From positions 372,001 to 436,000 of the forward strand of contig JAWKZQ010000001.1 in the NCBI GenBank assembly GCA_041395865.1: a stretch of DNA of 64,000 nucleotides, given 5' to 3'. Below are positions 44,711 through 53,710 of the stretch, in pieces. This stretch comes from IMCC2047 sp041395865. GTDB lineage: Bacteria; Pseudomonadota; Gammaproteobacteria; Pseudomonadales; IMCC2047. The notes beneath the pieces are model-generated. The model saw only the letters and a list, made by a program, of their open reading frames with translations. It did no database searches and was not told the origin of the DNA. The translations under genes were made by a program, and so were the position numbers. How positions within the stretch are numbered: position 1 is the first letter of the stretch; each line of letters opens with the position of its first letter.

Positions 44711-44968
44711 TTATTTTTGGGGGGGGTGAAGAGACGTTTCCAGTTCGTTGAGCCGGGTTTCCAGTTCATCCAGTTTTTCGCGAGTCCGTTGCAGGACGGC
44801 TGTTTGAGCTGAAAACTCGTCTCGGGTGACCAGGTCCAGCCTGGCAAATGCACCCTGCAGGATGGCGTGGATGTTTTTCTCGATTTCCTGTTGTGTCTGT
44901 TTTGCCTGCTCGGGGATAAGGCCGGCAATTTGCTGCCCTATTCTGTTGATGATTTCCGGGTTGATCAT
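44711..44968 (-). CDS. ubiK: Ubiquinone biosynthesis accessory factor UbiK
   Basis: An 85-residue BMFP-domain protein (formerly YqiC) that assists the ubiquinone-synthesis complex. It has an amphipathic N-terminal helix (INRIGQQIAGLIPEQ) followed by a long C-terminal coiled coil (LQRTREKLDELETRLNELE). The start is ATG 44968; the open frame further upstream to 45040 is not conserved in the family. Divergent from glnK. Confidence 0.92.
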   Translation of the reverse strand: MINPEIINRIGQQIAGLIPEQAKQTQQEIEKNIHAILQGAFARLDLVTRDEFSAQTAVLQRTREKLDELETRLNELETSLHPPQK

Positions 44969-45113
44969 GATGTTGCCTTTTCGCCTGTGTTGAAGCGCCA
45001 AGTTTACCAGAACTCTTGTCAACAGCCCTAGCTCGAGCAACAGATCATGCTACAATCGCAGCCAGTCTGGAACATTTGCGGCAGTCAATGCCGTGCCCTG
45101 AAGGGAGAAAAGA

Positions 45114-45452
45114 ATGAAACTGGTTAATGCCATTATTAAGCCTTTTAAGCTGGATGACGTACGTGAAGGGCTGTCTGAAATCGGAGTTACGGGTATCACG
45201 GTCACGGAGGTGAAGGGGTTTGGACGCCAAAAGGGGCATACGGAACTTTATCGTGGCGCCGAGTATGTGGTGGACTTCCTGCCCAAGGTAAAATTGGAAA
45301 TTGCGGTGGCTGATGATATGGTCGACACGGTTATTGATGCCATTACCAAAGCGGCGAATACCGGTAAAATCGGGGACGGTAAAATTTTTGTGCTGCCGCT
45401 GGAGCAGGCTATTCGTATTCGTACCGGCGAATCAGGGGAAGGCGCAATCTAG
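45114..45452 (+). CDS. glnK: Nitrogen regulatory protein P-II
   Basis: A 112-residue PII signal protein that reports 2-oxoglutarate, ATP/ADP and nitrogen status to target enzymes. The uridylylation site Tyr51 is in the T-loop (GHTELYRGAEYVVDF). The B- and C-loop motifs TGKIGDGKIFV and IRIRTGESGEGAI are intact. ATG 45114 follows AAGGGAG. Unlike the common glnK-amtB pair, no ammonium transporter follows; a terminator comes 20 bases later. glnK versus glnB cannot be fully settled from sequence; the ubiK-comM neighbourhood favours glnK. Confidence 0.93.
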   Translation: MKLVNAIIKPFKLDDVREGLSEIGVTGITVTEVKGFGRQKGHTELYRGAEYVVDFLPKVKLEIAVADDMVDTVIDAITKAANTGKIGDGKIFVLPLEQAIRIRTGESGEGAI

Positions 45453-45471
45453 TTTCCTGTCCCGAACGCAT

Positions 45472-45499
45472 AAAAAAGCGGGCTTAGGCCCGCTTTTTT
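45472..45499. terminator. Bidirectional rho-independent terminator
   Basis: An A run, GCGGGC, a short loop, GCCCGC and a T run form a symmetrical hairpin between the convergent ends of glnK and the DUF523 gene. It should work in both directions. Confidence 0.93.
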
Positions 45500-46301
45500 A
45501 TGCCTGTGCGATAGTCGTGAAGGTTATTTCGAAAGCGGCAAGGGGCTGGATTAGCAGCGCGTTAACCAGTGTGGATAGATACGGCTGAAAGGACTGTGGC
45601 TGGGCAGCGAGCGCCTCAAGCTCGGCCTGTGTTTGCTGTGGCAGTCCTCGGTGTAAAAGCCAGTGATGTTCATGTAAGCGGAGGGTATTCCTGTTACCAC
45701 TGAGGAAATCTGACGTTAAGTAATTCAGGAAAATAAACCGCGATACAGCTGCGTCCGACTCAAGGGCGCTTTCGTCAACCACCGGAAGCCAGGATAAGTG
45801 CCGTTTTAAACGCTGTGCGACAATGCCGTTGGCAAGGCTGACTTCTTTGCCCTGGCGGTAAAGTGGTGTGCTGCCGACACCGCAGCTTGGCGAGCGGCTT
45901 TTAAAAAGGTAGCCGCACAGATGCTGCTCTGTGGTTTCTGTGTGTTGCCGGGTAATGATTTCGTCGGCAAAGGCTTTCAGCGGGGTAGTGACGTTGCGCT
46001 GGGGGTCGTCAACACCGACGGCCTGGATGCTGCCTGAGTTGTTGCAGAGGTGGATGGGCGGGCGCGGCGTGCCCATGCCAATGGCAACCTCCGGGCAAAA
46101 TTTTTCAAGGCGCAGGAGCTTTTCCAGGGCATCCACCAGTTGCGGCTGCCATTTCGAGCGGCCGTCGTAGCGTACCGGGTCGCCGCACAAACAGGCGCTG
46201 ATCCCCGTCAGGGGCTTGGCTTGCGTATCGCTTCGATTAAGAAAAGGGTATGCTTGCCACAGATATTCCAAGGAGCCTCCGGCGCAGTTCTGGAGCATCA
46301 T
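45498..46301 (-). CDS. DUF523 (TudS-like) protein
   Basis: A 267-residue protein. Residues about 30-175 match DUF523, a family that includes the [4Fe-4S] thiouracil desulfidase TudS. The likely cluster cysteines are Cys37 (SACLCGDPVRYDG), Cys69 (FCPEVAIGMGTPR) and Cys140 (SRSPSCGVG). The rest (about 175-267) resembles a shortened DUF1722-like tail. The start is ATG 46301 or 46298; the first 30 residues are less typical. The desulfidase role is a family-based suggestion. Divergent from cysZ by 20 bases. Confidence 0.82.
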   Translation of the reverse strand: MMLQNCAGGSLEYLWQAYPFLNRSDTQAKPLTGISACLCGDPVRYDGRSKWQPQLVDALEKLLRLEKFCPEVAIGMGTPRPPIHLCNNSGSIQAVGVDDPQRNVTTPLKAFADEIITRQHTETTEQHLCGYLFKSRSPSCGVGSTPLYRQGKEVSLANGIVAQRLKRHLSWLPVVDESALESDAAVSRFIFLNYLTSDFLSGNRNTLRLHEHHWLLHRGLPQQTQAELEALAAQPQSFQPYLSTLVNALLIQPLAAFEITFTTIAQA

Positions 46302-46321
46302 ATCATAGCGAGAGGGACTCT

Positions 46322-47062
46322 ATGCGAGGAGATTTTTTTGCTGGGCTAAAGCAGCTTTTGGTCGGATTTAAACTGCTTGGCAAGCCAGGGATCAGAGGGT
46401 TTGTATTAATTCCGCTGGCGATTAATACACTGCTTTTCGGCTTGTCGATTTACCTGCTGTCCCACTACTTCGGTGGCTGGATGGAGCAGTTGCTGGGCTG
46501 GTTGCCGAGCTGGCTTGGCTTTATCGAGTGGTTGCTATGGCTGATATTTGCCCTGTTTGTACTGGTTGTGATGGCCTTTACTTTCACCCTGCTGGCAAAC
46601 TTGATCGCGTCACCATTCAACGGCTTTCTTGCCGAGGCGGTCGAGCGTCATCTCTCGGGTGAGGCACCGCCGGAAACGGGGCGCAGTTTAAGCGCCGAGT
46701 TTGGGCACAGTATCCTGCGGGAACTGGCCAAGTTGCGCTATTACCTGCCGCGGCTGATTGGCCTGGTTATCCTGGGTTTTATACCGGTTTTGAATAGTTT
46801 GAGCCCTGTTCTATGGGCACTGTTCAGCGTGTGGATGATGGCCATCCAGTACCTGGATTACCCGATGGACAACAATGATGTGCGTTTCGGGGTCATGTGT
46901 CGCCGTCTCTGGCAGCAAAAACTGACCACCGCCGGTTTCGGTTCCAGCGTGCTGCTGGCAACGATGATCCCGGTTGTGAACTGGGTTGTGATGCCGGCGG
47001 CCGTGGCGGGTTCCACGGCACTTTGGCTGAGCCATTACAAGCGCCGTGCAGAAGACGGTTAA
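46322..47062 (+). CDS. cysZ: CysZ-like sulfate transport membrane protein
   Basis: A 246-residue inner-membrane protein of the CysZ/EI24 family, which brings in sulfate for cysteine synthesis. It has paired hydrophobic stretches (FVLIPLAINTLLFGLSIYLL, LLWLIFALFVLVVMAFTFTL, LIGLVILGFIPVLNSLSP, LLATMIPVVNWVVMPAAVAG) and the conserved ASPFNGFLAEAVERHL segment. ATG 46322 is chosen; the frame from 46250 starts inside the opposite gene. Ends 4 bases inside the convergent thiF. Confidence 0.9.
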   Translation: MRGDFFAGLKQLLVGFKLLGKPGIRGFVLIPLAINTLLFGLSIYLLSHYFGGWMEQLLGWLPSWLGFIEWLLWLIFALFVLVVMAFTFTLLANLIASPFNGFLAEAVERHLSGEAPPETGRSLSAEFGHSILRELAKLRYYLPRLIGLVILGFIPVLNSLSPVLWALFSVWMMAIQYLDYPMDNNDVRFGVMCRRLWQQKLTTAGFGSSVLLATMIPVVNWVVMPAAVAGSTALWLSHYKRRAEDG

Positions 47063-47844
47063 TGGTCTGCGGATAACGAGCGGTTACAGATGGGGCACTG
47101 TGGGTCCCGTACCAGCTTGAATTGCTGGAAACCCAGGTTGAGTGCATCAAAACGGATGAGGGTATGAGCCTGGCCGTCCAGTCCGGCCAGGTGTTTGAGT
47201 GCTGTGAGGGCTTGCAGGCTGCCCATCATGCCGAGCACCGGCCCCAATACGCCATTGGTGGCGCAGTTGGCGTCGGGTCGCTGCCCCGTATCGGGCACCA
47301 TGCACTGATAACAGGGCGCATCTTCCAGGCCGGGATTAAAGAAGGTGAAATGTCCCTCCAGGCCAATAGCGGCTGCCGTGATTAGCGGGGTTTTTTGTGA
47401 GACGCAGGCGGCATTGACGGCGTAGCGGGTATCCAGGTTGTCGGTGCAATCCAGTACCAGGTCAGCATCGTCAATCAGTTGGCCAAGATTCTCGGCCGTT
47501 AACTTTTGCGAGAGCGATTTGATATCCACGTGGGGGTTAAGCGCCGTGAGATTGTTCGCTGCCGCAAGGGTTTTAGTTTCGCCAACCTGGTTTGTCCGGT
47601 AAAGAATCTGGCGTTGCAGGTTGGTCAGGTCCAGCTGATCATGGTCGGCCAGGGTGAGTTTTCCGATCCCTGCGGCGGCAAGGTAAAGCGCTGCCGGGCA
47701 GCCCAGCCCGCCAACACCGATGACGAGGATATGCGCTTCCTTAAAACGGGTTTGCGCCTCAAAACCGAAGGGTTCTAATAGCAGTTGACGGCTGTAGCGG
47801 AGCAGCTCCTCATCGCTAAGTATGGCTGATTCATGGCTGGGCAT
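47059..47844 (-). CDS. thiF: ThiS adenylyltransferase ThiF
   Basis: Activates the C-terminal Gly of ThiS by adenylation for sulfur transfer in thiazole synthesis. The 261-residue E1-like protein has nucleotide-binding VIGVGGLGCPAALYLAAAG and DHDQLDLTNLQRQ, the Asp in LVLDCTDNLDTRYAVN, and two zinc Cys pairs (CYQC and CPIC). Closely similar to MoeB, but its place as the last gene of the thiC operon supports ThiF. The start overlaps the thiDE end by 14 bases. Confidence 0.9.
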   Translation of the reverse strand: MPSHESAILSDEELLRYSRQLLLEPFGFEAQTRFKEAHILVIGVGGLGCPAALYLAAAGIGKLTLADHDQLDLTNLQRQILYRTNQVGETKTLAAANNLTALNPHVDIKSLSQKLTAENLGQLIDDADLVLDCTDNLDTRYAVNAACVSQKTPLITAAAIGLEGHFTFFNPGLEDAPCYQCMVPDTGQRPDANCATNGVLGPVLGMMGSLQALTALKHLAGLDGQAHTLIRFDALNLGFQQFKLVRDPQCPICNRSLSADH

Positions 47845-49315
47845 AGGGTTCGCCTGTAATGTTCATCAATTCCTCTACGGCCTGCCGGTAATTATCGGCT
47901 TTGGTAATGGCTGAGACCAGGGCTATCGAGCCGGGTTGGCAGGCCCAGACCTGCGGGGCGCGTTCGATAGAGATGCCGCCAATGGCCACGAGGGGGTAAT
48001 GGGGTTTCATCAGCCTGATGTAGTCGCGCAGCCTTTTCAGGCCCTGGGGTTTGCTGGGCATGTCCTTGGTGGTGGTCGCGTAGATAGCGCCCATCGCGAT
48101 ATAGCTGGGGCGATACTGATGGGCGCGCAGCATTTCGTAATAACCATGGGTGCTGATGCCCAGGCGCAGACCGGCGCGACGGATCGCGTCCAGGTCTGCA
48201 ACCTCGAGGTCCTCTTGCCCCAAGTGTACACCGTAGGCCTGGTGCTTGATTGCCAGTTGCCAGTGGTCATTGATGAAAAGGCGTGCCTGGTAATCCCTGC
48301 CCAACGCAATGGCGGCGCAGACTTGCCGCTCAAGATCCTCTGAGTCCGCTTCTTTGATGCGCAATTGCAGGGTTCTTATACCGCATTTCAGGAGTTTTTC
48401 AATCCACTCGATCGAGTCAACGACCGGGTAGAGCCCCAGTGCGCCGGTTTCGCAGGCGGTAAAGGGTTGGTCGGCTATTTGCCGGCTAATGCTCGGGAAG
48501 TCTTCAAGCTGGTCCGGCCAGCCGCTATGCGCAATGGGACCGGGACCCTGACCGACGGCCGTTGCCTGGCGAATACCGCGATTGATGTAGGCCTTGCTCA
48601 ACACCAGCGCATCTTCAACGGGGTAGTCCTGTGCGATGAGTGTTGCAATTGCCGAGGCAAACGTACAACCGCTGCCATGGTGGTGACGGGTTTTTTGCAT
48701 CGGGCTGGTGAGAGACAGGCAGCGGCGCTTGTCCAGGTAAACGTCGACGGCCTGTTCCCTATGAAAGTGCCCGCCAGTAATGAGGACGGCGCGACAGCCT
48801 GTTTCCAGTAACCTGTTGGCCGCTGTTTCAAGGCATGCTTCATTGTCGAGGTTAAGGCCCGACAGGATTTCTGCTTCGGCTTTATTGGGGGTTAGCAGAT
48901 CCACCTGGGGTAGCAACTTTTCACGAATGACCCGGCATAAATCATCCTGCGCCAACGCGCCGCCGGTTGAGGCCTTCATCACCGGGTCGTAAACCACAAA
49001 GGGGGGCGCAGGCCAGGTTTCCCGGTAGTACTTAAGCCGTTCGGCAAGTTGCTCGACCTGGGCTTGGTTGGCGAGCATACCGATTTTAATGGCTTGGGCT
49101 GGCATATCGCTCTCAAGCGCTGCCAGTTGCGGCTGGATATCAACGGTTTCAACGGCCTGAACGGAAAGGGAGTTCTGGCTGGTGACGGCTGTAACGATCG
49201 TACAGGCATGCCCGCCGAGGCCGGTGATGGTTTGCAAATCTGCCTGCAGCCCGGCACCACCGCCGCTGTCGGAGCCGGCAATACTCCAAATGATGGGCTT
49301 TATCACGTCTGCCAC
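47831..49315 (-). CDS. thiDE: ThiD-ThiE fusion: HMP-P kinase / thiamine phosphate synthase
   Basis: A 494-residue fusion. The N-terminal half (1-265) is ThiD: IAGSDSGGGAGLQADL, the NKAEAEILSG motif and the anion-hole GSGCTFASAIATLIA. The C-terminal half (about 285-490) is ThiE: LRIKEAD, FINDHWQLAI, GVHLGQED, STHGYYE and AIGGIS. It phosphorylates hydroxymethylpyrimidine phosphate and then couples it to the thiazole phosphate. It starts with GTG, at 49315 or possibly 49306, which has the better-spaced GGTGG. It follows thiG by 3 bases. Confidence 0.94.
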   Translation of the reverse strand: MADVIKPIIWSIAGSDSGGGAGLQADLQTITGLGGHACTIVTAVTSQNSLSVQAVETVDIQPQLAALESDMPAQAIKIGMLANQAQVEQLAERLKYYRETWPAPPFVVYDPVMKASTGGALAQDDLCRVIREKLLPQVDLLTPNKAEAEILSGLNLDNEACLETAANRLLETGCRAVLITGGHFHREQAVDVYLDKRRCLSLTSPMQKTRHHHGSGCTFASAIATLIAQDYPVEDALVLSKAYINRGIRQATAVGQGPGPIAHSGWPDQLEDFPSISRQIADQPFTACETGALGLYPVVDSIEWIEKLLKCGIRTLQLRIKEADSEDLERQVCAAIALGRDYQARLFINDHWQLAIKHQAYGVHLGQEDLEVADLDAIRRAGLRLGISTHGYYEMLRAHQYRPSYIAMGAIYATTTKDMPSKPQGLKRLRDYIRLMKPHYPLVAIGGISIERAPQVWACQPGSIALVSAITKADNYRQAVEELMNITGEPYAQP

Positions 49316-49318
49316 CGG

Positions 49319-50122
49319 CTATTTTTCCTGGTGCCAGAAGGGCGTGCCCAACGTCGGGGTGGAGGGGGCGGCGGTATTCTTTTCCGGCATCGGGCTGGCC
49401 AGGTAAGCTTGCCGTCCGGCGATAATTGCCCCGGCGAAGGCCTGCGCCATGTTGACAGGGTCTCCCGACTGGGCGACGGCGGAGTTCAGTAAGATACCGT
49501 CAAAGCCCAGTTCCATGGCTTGGCAGGCGTGGGAGGGCAGCCCGAGACCGGCATCGATAATCAGTGGCGTGTTGGGCAGGCGTTCGCGCAGGGTCGTCAG
49601 CGCATAGGGGTTGATCAGGCCTTTGCCGGTGCCAATGGGCGCTCCCCAGGGCATGAGGACCTCGCAACCGGCATCCAGCAGGCGGCGGCAGATGACCAGG
49701 TCATCGGTACAGTAGGGGAAGACCTTAAAGCCTTCCTTCACGAGGATTTCGCTGGCCTGGATCAGGGCGACTGGGTCCGGCTGCAAGTTGTAATCGTCGC
49801 CGATCAGTTCCAGTTTGATCCAATCGGTATTGAAAATCTCCCGGCACATCTGCGCCATGGTGACGGCTTCGTTAACCGAATGGCAACCGGCCGTATTGGG
49901 CAGCAAGTGGCAGCCAAGCGCTTTCAGCAGGTCCCAGAAGTCGTTACCCCCCTGCTGCCGGGGGTTCTGGCGGCGCAGGGAAACGGTCACGATACCGGCG
50001 CCGCTGGCACGGATGGCTTCACACATCATGGCCGGTGACGGGTAGAGTGCGCTACCGATCATCATGCGGCTGCTAAGCGGCTGACCAAATAATGACCAGT
50101 TGTCGGTGATTCCTTCAGCCAT
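49319..50122 (-). CDS. thiG: Thiazole synthase ThiG
   Basis: Forms the thiazole phosphate ring from deoxyxylulose phosphate, dehydroglycine and ThiS thiocarboxylate. A 267-residue TIM barrel with the Schiff-base Lys in WIKLELIGDD, then ASEILVKEGFKVFPYCTDD and VLMPWGAPIGTGKGL. It lies 2 bases after thiS, its sulfur donor. Confidence 0.95.
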   Translation of the reverse strand: MAEGITDNWSLFGQPLSSRMMIGSALYPSPAMMCEAIRASGAGIVTVSLRRQNPRQQGGNDFWDLLKALGCHLLPNTAGCHSVNEAVTMAQMCREIFNTDWIKLELIGDDYNLQPDPVALIQASEILVKEGFKVFPYCTDDLVICRRLLDAGCEVLMPWGAPIGTGKGLINPYALTTLRERLPNTPLIIDAGLGLPSHACQAMELGFDGILLNSAVAQSGDPVNMAQAFAGAIIAGRQAYLASPMPEKNTAAPSTPTLGTPFWHQEK

Positions 50123-50124
50123 TG

Positions 50125-50328
50125 CTAGCCACCCTGAATCGGTTGTAATACTTCGATGCGATCGCCCGCCTGCACCTGCTGCTCAAGGTAGGATGAGCGC
50201 GGTATGAAGGTTTCGTTAAGGGCCACGACATAGGGCTCCCTGGCGCCAAACTGCTCAAGCAGGCTCAGTAAGGATTGATCGTTTTGTAACGGTATGGGCT
50301 GGCCGTTGATCAGTATTTTTTCGCTCAT
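50125..50328 (-). CDS. thiS: Sulfur carrier protein ThiS
   Basis: A 67-residue ubiquitin-fold protein ending in the required Gly-Gly (EVLQPIQGG), which ThiF adenylates. ATG 50328 overlaps the thiO stop as ATGA, indicating translational coupling. Confidence 0.95.
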   Translation of the reverse strand: MSEKILINGQPIPLQNDQSLLSLLEQFGAREPYVVALNETFIPRSSYLEQQVQAGDRIEVLQPIQGG

Positions 50329-51446
50329 GCGGCCTCCCGGTAAAGCTCAGGGTAGCGGCTGGCCAGTTTTCGTTCAGTCACACTGGCGGCACTGTGCAGC
50401 GTATCTATCACCTCTTGCAGTAATGCGGGGGTGATCAGGTAACCGTGACGGTAGAGGCCATTGACCTGCAGCAGTTGACGGCCAATGCCAATCACGGGAT
50501 CGTTGTCCGGTAATGCAGGGCGGCAACTGGTCTGGGTTTCGAGGATGCGCGCTTCGGCAAAGCCCGGGTGTAATGAATAGGCGGCGCTCAGGAGTTCGAG
50601 TGTCGAGCGTACGCTGATGTTACTGTCATCGTGACTCTCAATTTCGGTGGCGCCGATCACATACTCCTGATTGGGTTTGGGTACGATATAAATCGGGTAG
50701 CGTGGATGCATCAGGCGGATGGGGCGGCTGAAGTTCACCTCCGGGGCGTGAAGCCGGATCACTTCGCCGCGCACGCCGCGTAGCTGTGCCAGGTTCCCTG
50801 GCGCCGCGCCGTGCGCACCAAGACCGCGGCAGTCGATTACCCAGTCAAAGTCCTGTGATTGATTGCCGAAAAATACCCGGTTGTTTTCAATGCGATCTAC
50901 CTCGGTGTTCATTCGGCATTGAATTTGGCTTTCCTCTATGGCTCGGGCTGAGGCTTGGTACAGGGCGCGATTATCCAGTTGGCCCTCCGCCTGCAGGAGC
51001 ACGCCCAGTTGGAAAAGTTCGGGCAGCTCAGGCTCGAGCGTGTGCAGCTGTTGTGCGTCGCAACGGGTAAGTTTTTCGGATAATCCTGTCCCTTCCAGGT
51101 TTCGCTGCAGGTGGTTCATGAAATTCAGGTAATCGCCGCGATCCTGTGGGTGGGAAACCACCAGGCTGCCCGCCTGTTGAAAAAAAACCGGTTCGGGAAG
51201 CCGATTAAGTAGTGGTGCCCACAATGGCATGGAGTCGCAACCCAACCGTGTAATCAGTCGGCTGGCCGAAAAGGCTTCGGCCATCGGGGCCAGCATGGCA
51301 GCGGCCGTGTAACCGGCGCTTCGAGGCGCTAGCAGGTTGTCCCGCTCAAAGAGGGTGACCTGGGTTTTAGCGGACTTTTCGGAACCCGACAGGTTGAGCG
51401 CCAACAGGCGCCCGAATAGGCCTGCACCGACGATTGCGACATGCAT
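50325..51446 (-). CDS. thiO: Glycine oxidase ThiO
   Basis: A FAD-dependent oxidase that supplies dehydroglycine for the thiazole ring under aerobic conditions; it replaces the radical enzyme ThiH. The 373-residue protein has N-terminal VAIVGAGLFGRLLALNL and LFERDNLLAPRSAG for FAD, WVIDCRGLGAHG in the middle, and VIGIGRQLLQVNGLYRHGYLITPALL at the C-terminus. Its presence suggests aerobic growth. 11 bases after thiC. Confidence 0.92.
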   Translation of the reverse strand: MHVAIVGAGLFGRLLALNLSGSEKSAKTQVTLFERDNLLAPRSAGYTAAAMLAPMAEAFSASRLITRLGCDSMPLWAPLLNRLPEPVFFQQAGSLVVSHPQDRGDYLNFMNHLQRNLEGTGLSEKLTRCDAQQLHTLEPELPELFQLGVLLQAEGQLDNRALYQASARAIEESQIQCRMNTEVDRIENNRVFFGNQSQDFDWVIDCRGLGAHGAAPGNLAQLRGVRGEVIRLHAPEVNFSRPIRLMHPRYPIYIVPKPNQEYVIGATEIESHDDSNISVRSTLELLSAAYSLHPGFAEARILETQTSCRPALPDNDPVIGIGRQLLQVNGLYRHGYLITPALLQEVIDTLHSAASVTERKLASRYPELYREAA

Positions 51447-51457
51447 GAAAAAGGCTC

Positions 51458-53350
51458 CTAAATAACCTTATGGTAAATCTCGCTGCCCTTGGCGAGAAAC
51501 TCCTCGGATTTTTCCTGCATGCCGGCTTCGGCCTCTTCCGCCAGGTCAATGCGACCGGCCTCCTGCTCGGCGGCAAAGTCGCGCACATCCTGGGAGATTT
51601 TCATGGAACAGAACTTCGGACCGCACATGGAGCAGAAGTGGGCGACCTTGCCGGACTCCTTGGGCAGCGTCTCATCGTGGTATTCGCGGGCGCGATCCGG
51701 GTCCAGCGCCAGGTTGAATTGGTCGTGCCAGCGGAACTCGAAACGCGCCTTGGACAGTGCATTGTCCCGAATCTGCGCGCCGGGGTGCCCCTTGGCAAGA
51801 TCAGCTGCGTGGGCCGCGATCTTGTAGGTGATCAACCCTTCTTTTACGTCCTCTTTATTGGGCAGACCAAGGTGCTCCTTCGGCGTCACATAGCAGAGCA
51901 TGGCGCAACCGTACCAGCCGATCATGGCGGCACCAATGCCGGAGGTGATATGGTCGTAGCCGGGCGCAATATCGGTGGTTAGCGGACCCAGTGTGTAGAA
52001 GGGCGCTTCGCCACATTCGCGCAGTTGCTTGTCCATATTCTCCTTGATCATGTGCATGGGAATATGGCCAGGGCCTTCGATAATGGTTTGTACGTCGTGC
52101 TTCCAGGCAATCTGGGTCAGCTCGCCCAGGGTTTCCAGTTCGCTGAACTGGGCTTCGTCGTTGGCGTCGGCAATGGAGCCGGGACGCAGGCCATCGCCCA
52201 GCGAGAAGGACACATCATAGGCCTTCATGATCTCGCAGATTTCCTCGAAATGGGTATAGAGGAAATTTTCCTTGTGGTGCGCCAGGCACCATTTGGCCAT
52301 GATGGAGCCGCCGCGGGATACAATGCCGGTGACTCGCTTGGCGGTCATCGGCACATAGCGCAGCAGTACGCCGGCATGGATGGTGAAGTAATCGACGCCC
52401 TGTTCGGCCTGTTCAATCAACGTGTCGCGGAAAACCTCCCAGGTCAGGTCCTCGGCGATACCGTTGACCTTTTCCAGGGCCTGGTAAATGGGTACGGTGC
52501 CAATCGGCACGGGCGAATTACGGATAATCCACTCGCGGGTTTCGTGGATGTTGTTGCCGGTGGACAGGTCCATGACCGTGTCGGCGCCCCAGCGGGTCGC
52601 CCAGACCAGTTTCTCAACTTCTTCCTCGATGGACGAGCCCAGTGCCGAGTTGCCGATGTTGGCATTGACCTTTACCAGGAAGTTGCGGCCGATAATCATG
52701 GGTTCGGCTTCCGGGTGGTTGATGTTGCAGGGAATCACGGCGCGGCCGGCAGCCACTTCCTGGAGCACGAATTCCGGTGTGATTTCTTCAGGAATATTGG
52801 CTCCAAAATCCTGGCCGGTGTGTTGCTCGTGTAACACGGCATCGCCCATGGCTGCGCGCTTGGTATTTTCGCGGATGGCGATGTATTCCATTTCCGGTGT
52901 GATAATGCCCTGGCGCGCATAGTGCAGCTGGGTCACGTTCTTGCCTGCTTTGGCACGCCTGGGTTTGGGTAGCTCCTGGAAACGCAGGTGGTCGAGTCCG
53001 GCGTCGGCCATACGTTGCTGGCTGTAGACGGAGGTCAGCGAGTCAAGCTGCTCGGTATCCGCTCGGGCGTCGACCCAGTCCTGGCGTAGCGGCGGTAATC
53101 CGCGTCTCAGGTCAATGGCAACGCTGGGGTCCGTATAGGGGCCGGAGGTGTCATAAACGCGAATTGGTGCATTGGGCTCCAGTTGCGGGTTCTTTTCATC
53201 GCCGCCGACCAGGCTATCGGTCAGGCTGATTTCGCGCATGCCCACGCGGATCGTTGGATTGGAGCCTTCCACGTAAACCTTTTCGGAGTTGGGGAAAGGT
53301 TGTTTGCTGAGCTTATCCAGCGAGCTGAGTTTTTCAGTATTGGCGGACAT
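51458..53350 (-). CDS. thiC: Phosphomethylpyrimidine synthase ThiC
   Basis: A radical-SAM enzyme that rearranges aminoimidazole ribotide to hydroxymethylpyrimidine phosphate. The 630-residue protein from ATG 53350 (MSANTEKLSS) has the usual length; the frame extends to 53482 through the riboswitch and is not used. It has NANIGNSALGSSIEEEVEK, TIHAGVLLRYVP, EGPGHIPMHMI and the C-terminal cluster motif CSMCGPKFC. First gene of the thi operon, under a TPP riboswitch. Confidence 0.97.
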   Translation of the reverse strand: MSANTEKLSSLDKLSKQPFPNSEKVYVEGSNPTIRVGMREISLTDSLVGGDEKNPQLEPNAPIRVYDTSGPYTDPSVAIDLRRGLPPLRQDWVDARADTEQLDSLTSVYSQQRMADAGLDHLRFQELPKPRRAKAGKNVTQLHYARQGIITPEMEYIAIRENTKRAAMGDAVLHEQHTGQDFGANIPEEITPEFVLQEVAAGRAVIPCNINHPEAEPMIIGRNFLVKVNANIGNSALGSSIEEEVEKLVWATRWGADTVMDLSTGNNIHETREWIIRNSPVPIGTVPIYQALEKVNGIAEDLTWEVFRDTLIEQAEQGVDYFTIHAGVLLRYVPMTAKRVTGIVSRGGSIMAKWCLAHHKENFLYTHFEEICEIMKAYDVSFSLGDGLRPGSIADANDEAQFSELETLGELTQIAWKHDVQTIIEGPGHIPMHMIKENMDKQLRECGEAPFYTLGPLTTDIAPGYDHITSGIGAAMIGWYGCAMLCYVTPKEHLGLPNKEDVKEGLITYKIAAHAADLAKGHPGAQIRDNALSKARFEFRWHDQFNLALDPDRAREYHDETLPKESGKVAHFCSMCGPKFCSMKISQDVRDFAAEQEAGRIDLAEEAEAGMQEKSEEFLAKGSEIYHKVI

Positions 53351-53443
53351 GGCTGACCTCTTTATTCGTGGCAAAGAAAAGCGGATGCCGGATGTCGAGG
53401 GATTAATAGCCAGCCAGGAAATGGATTGATGGCGGGTAAAAAT

Positions 53444-53525
53444 CTTGTTCCCTTCGCAGGTGTTAGCCTGAATCAGGTTCAACGGATCCCGCTAGTGCGG
53501 TCTCAGCCTATGGCGCTCCGACAAG
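53444..53525 (-). promoter_or_regulatory. TPP riboswitch upstream of thiC
   Basis: Read on the minus strand, the P1 arms CTTGT (from 53525) and ACAAG (to 53444) enclose the conserved CTGAGA-type pyrimidine-sensor element (GGCTGAGACC) and the GAACCTGATTCAGG and CACCTGCGAAGGGA elements of the Thi box. The aptamer ends 93 bases before the thiC start, leaving room for an expression platform that likely hides the ribosome site or terminates when TPP is bound. Confidence 0.95.
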
Positions 53526-53535
53526 AATCCTGCCA

Positions 53536-53564
53536 AGTATAAAGTTAACCTCAGTGCGACTCAA
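53536..53564 (-). promoter_or_regulatory. Sigma-70-type promoter of the thi operon
   Basis: On the minus strand, TTGAGT (53564-53559) and TATACT (53541-53536) are separated by 17 bases. Transcription would begin near 53529, a few bases before the riboswitch P1 arm, which supports the call. Confidence 0.7.
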
Positions 53565-53660
53565 TGAAACGAGTATATCTATTAAGTAGTACCTATATTT
53601 GGTTAAATGGGCGAGTCTGGCCTATTAAAAGTATTAATTACTAAAAGACCGGCTGTTGGG

Positions 53661-53666
53661 TATAAT
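53661..53666 (+). promoter_or_regulatory. -10 element upstream of the pseudokinase gene
   Basis: A perfect TATAAT at 53661-53666 lies 45 bases before the gene at 53711. The hexamer 17 bases upstream (TTACTA, 53638-53643) is a poor -35, so an activator may be needed. No other gene or element was seen between it and the thiC promoter. Confidence 0.5.
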
Positions 53667-53710
53667 CCCCGCTTCGCTCTGGTACTGGATTTTTGCACGG
53701 GATGCGCCGT

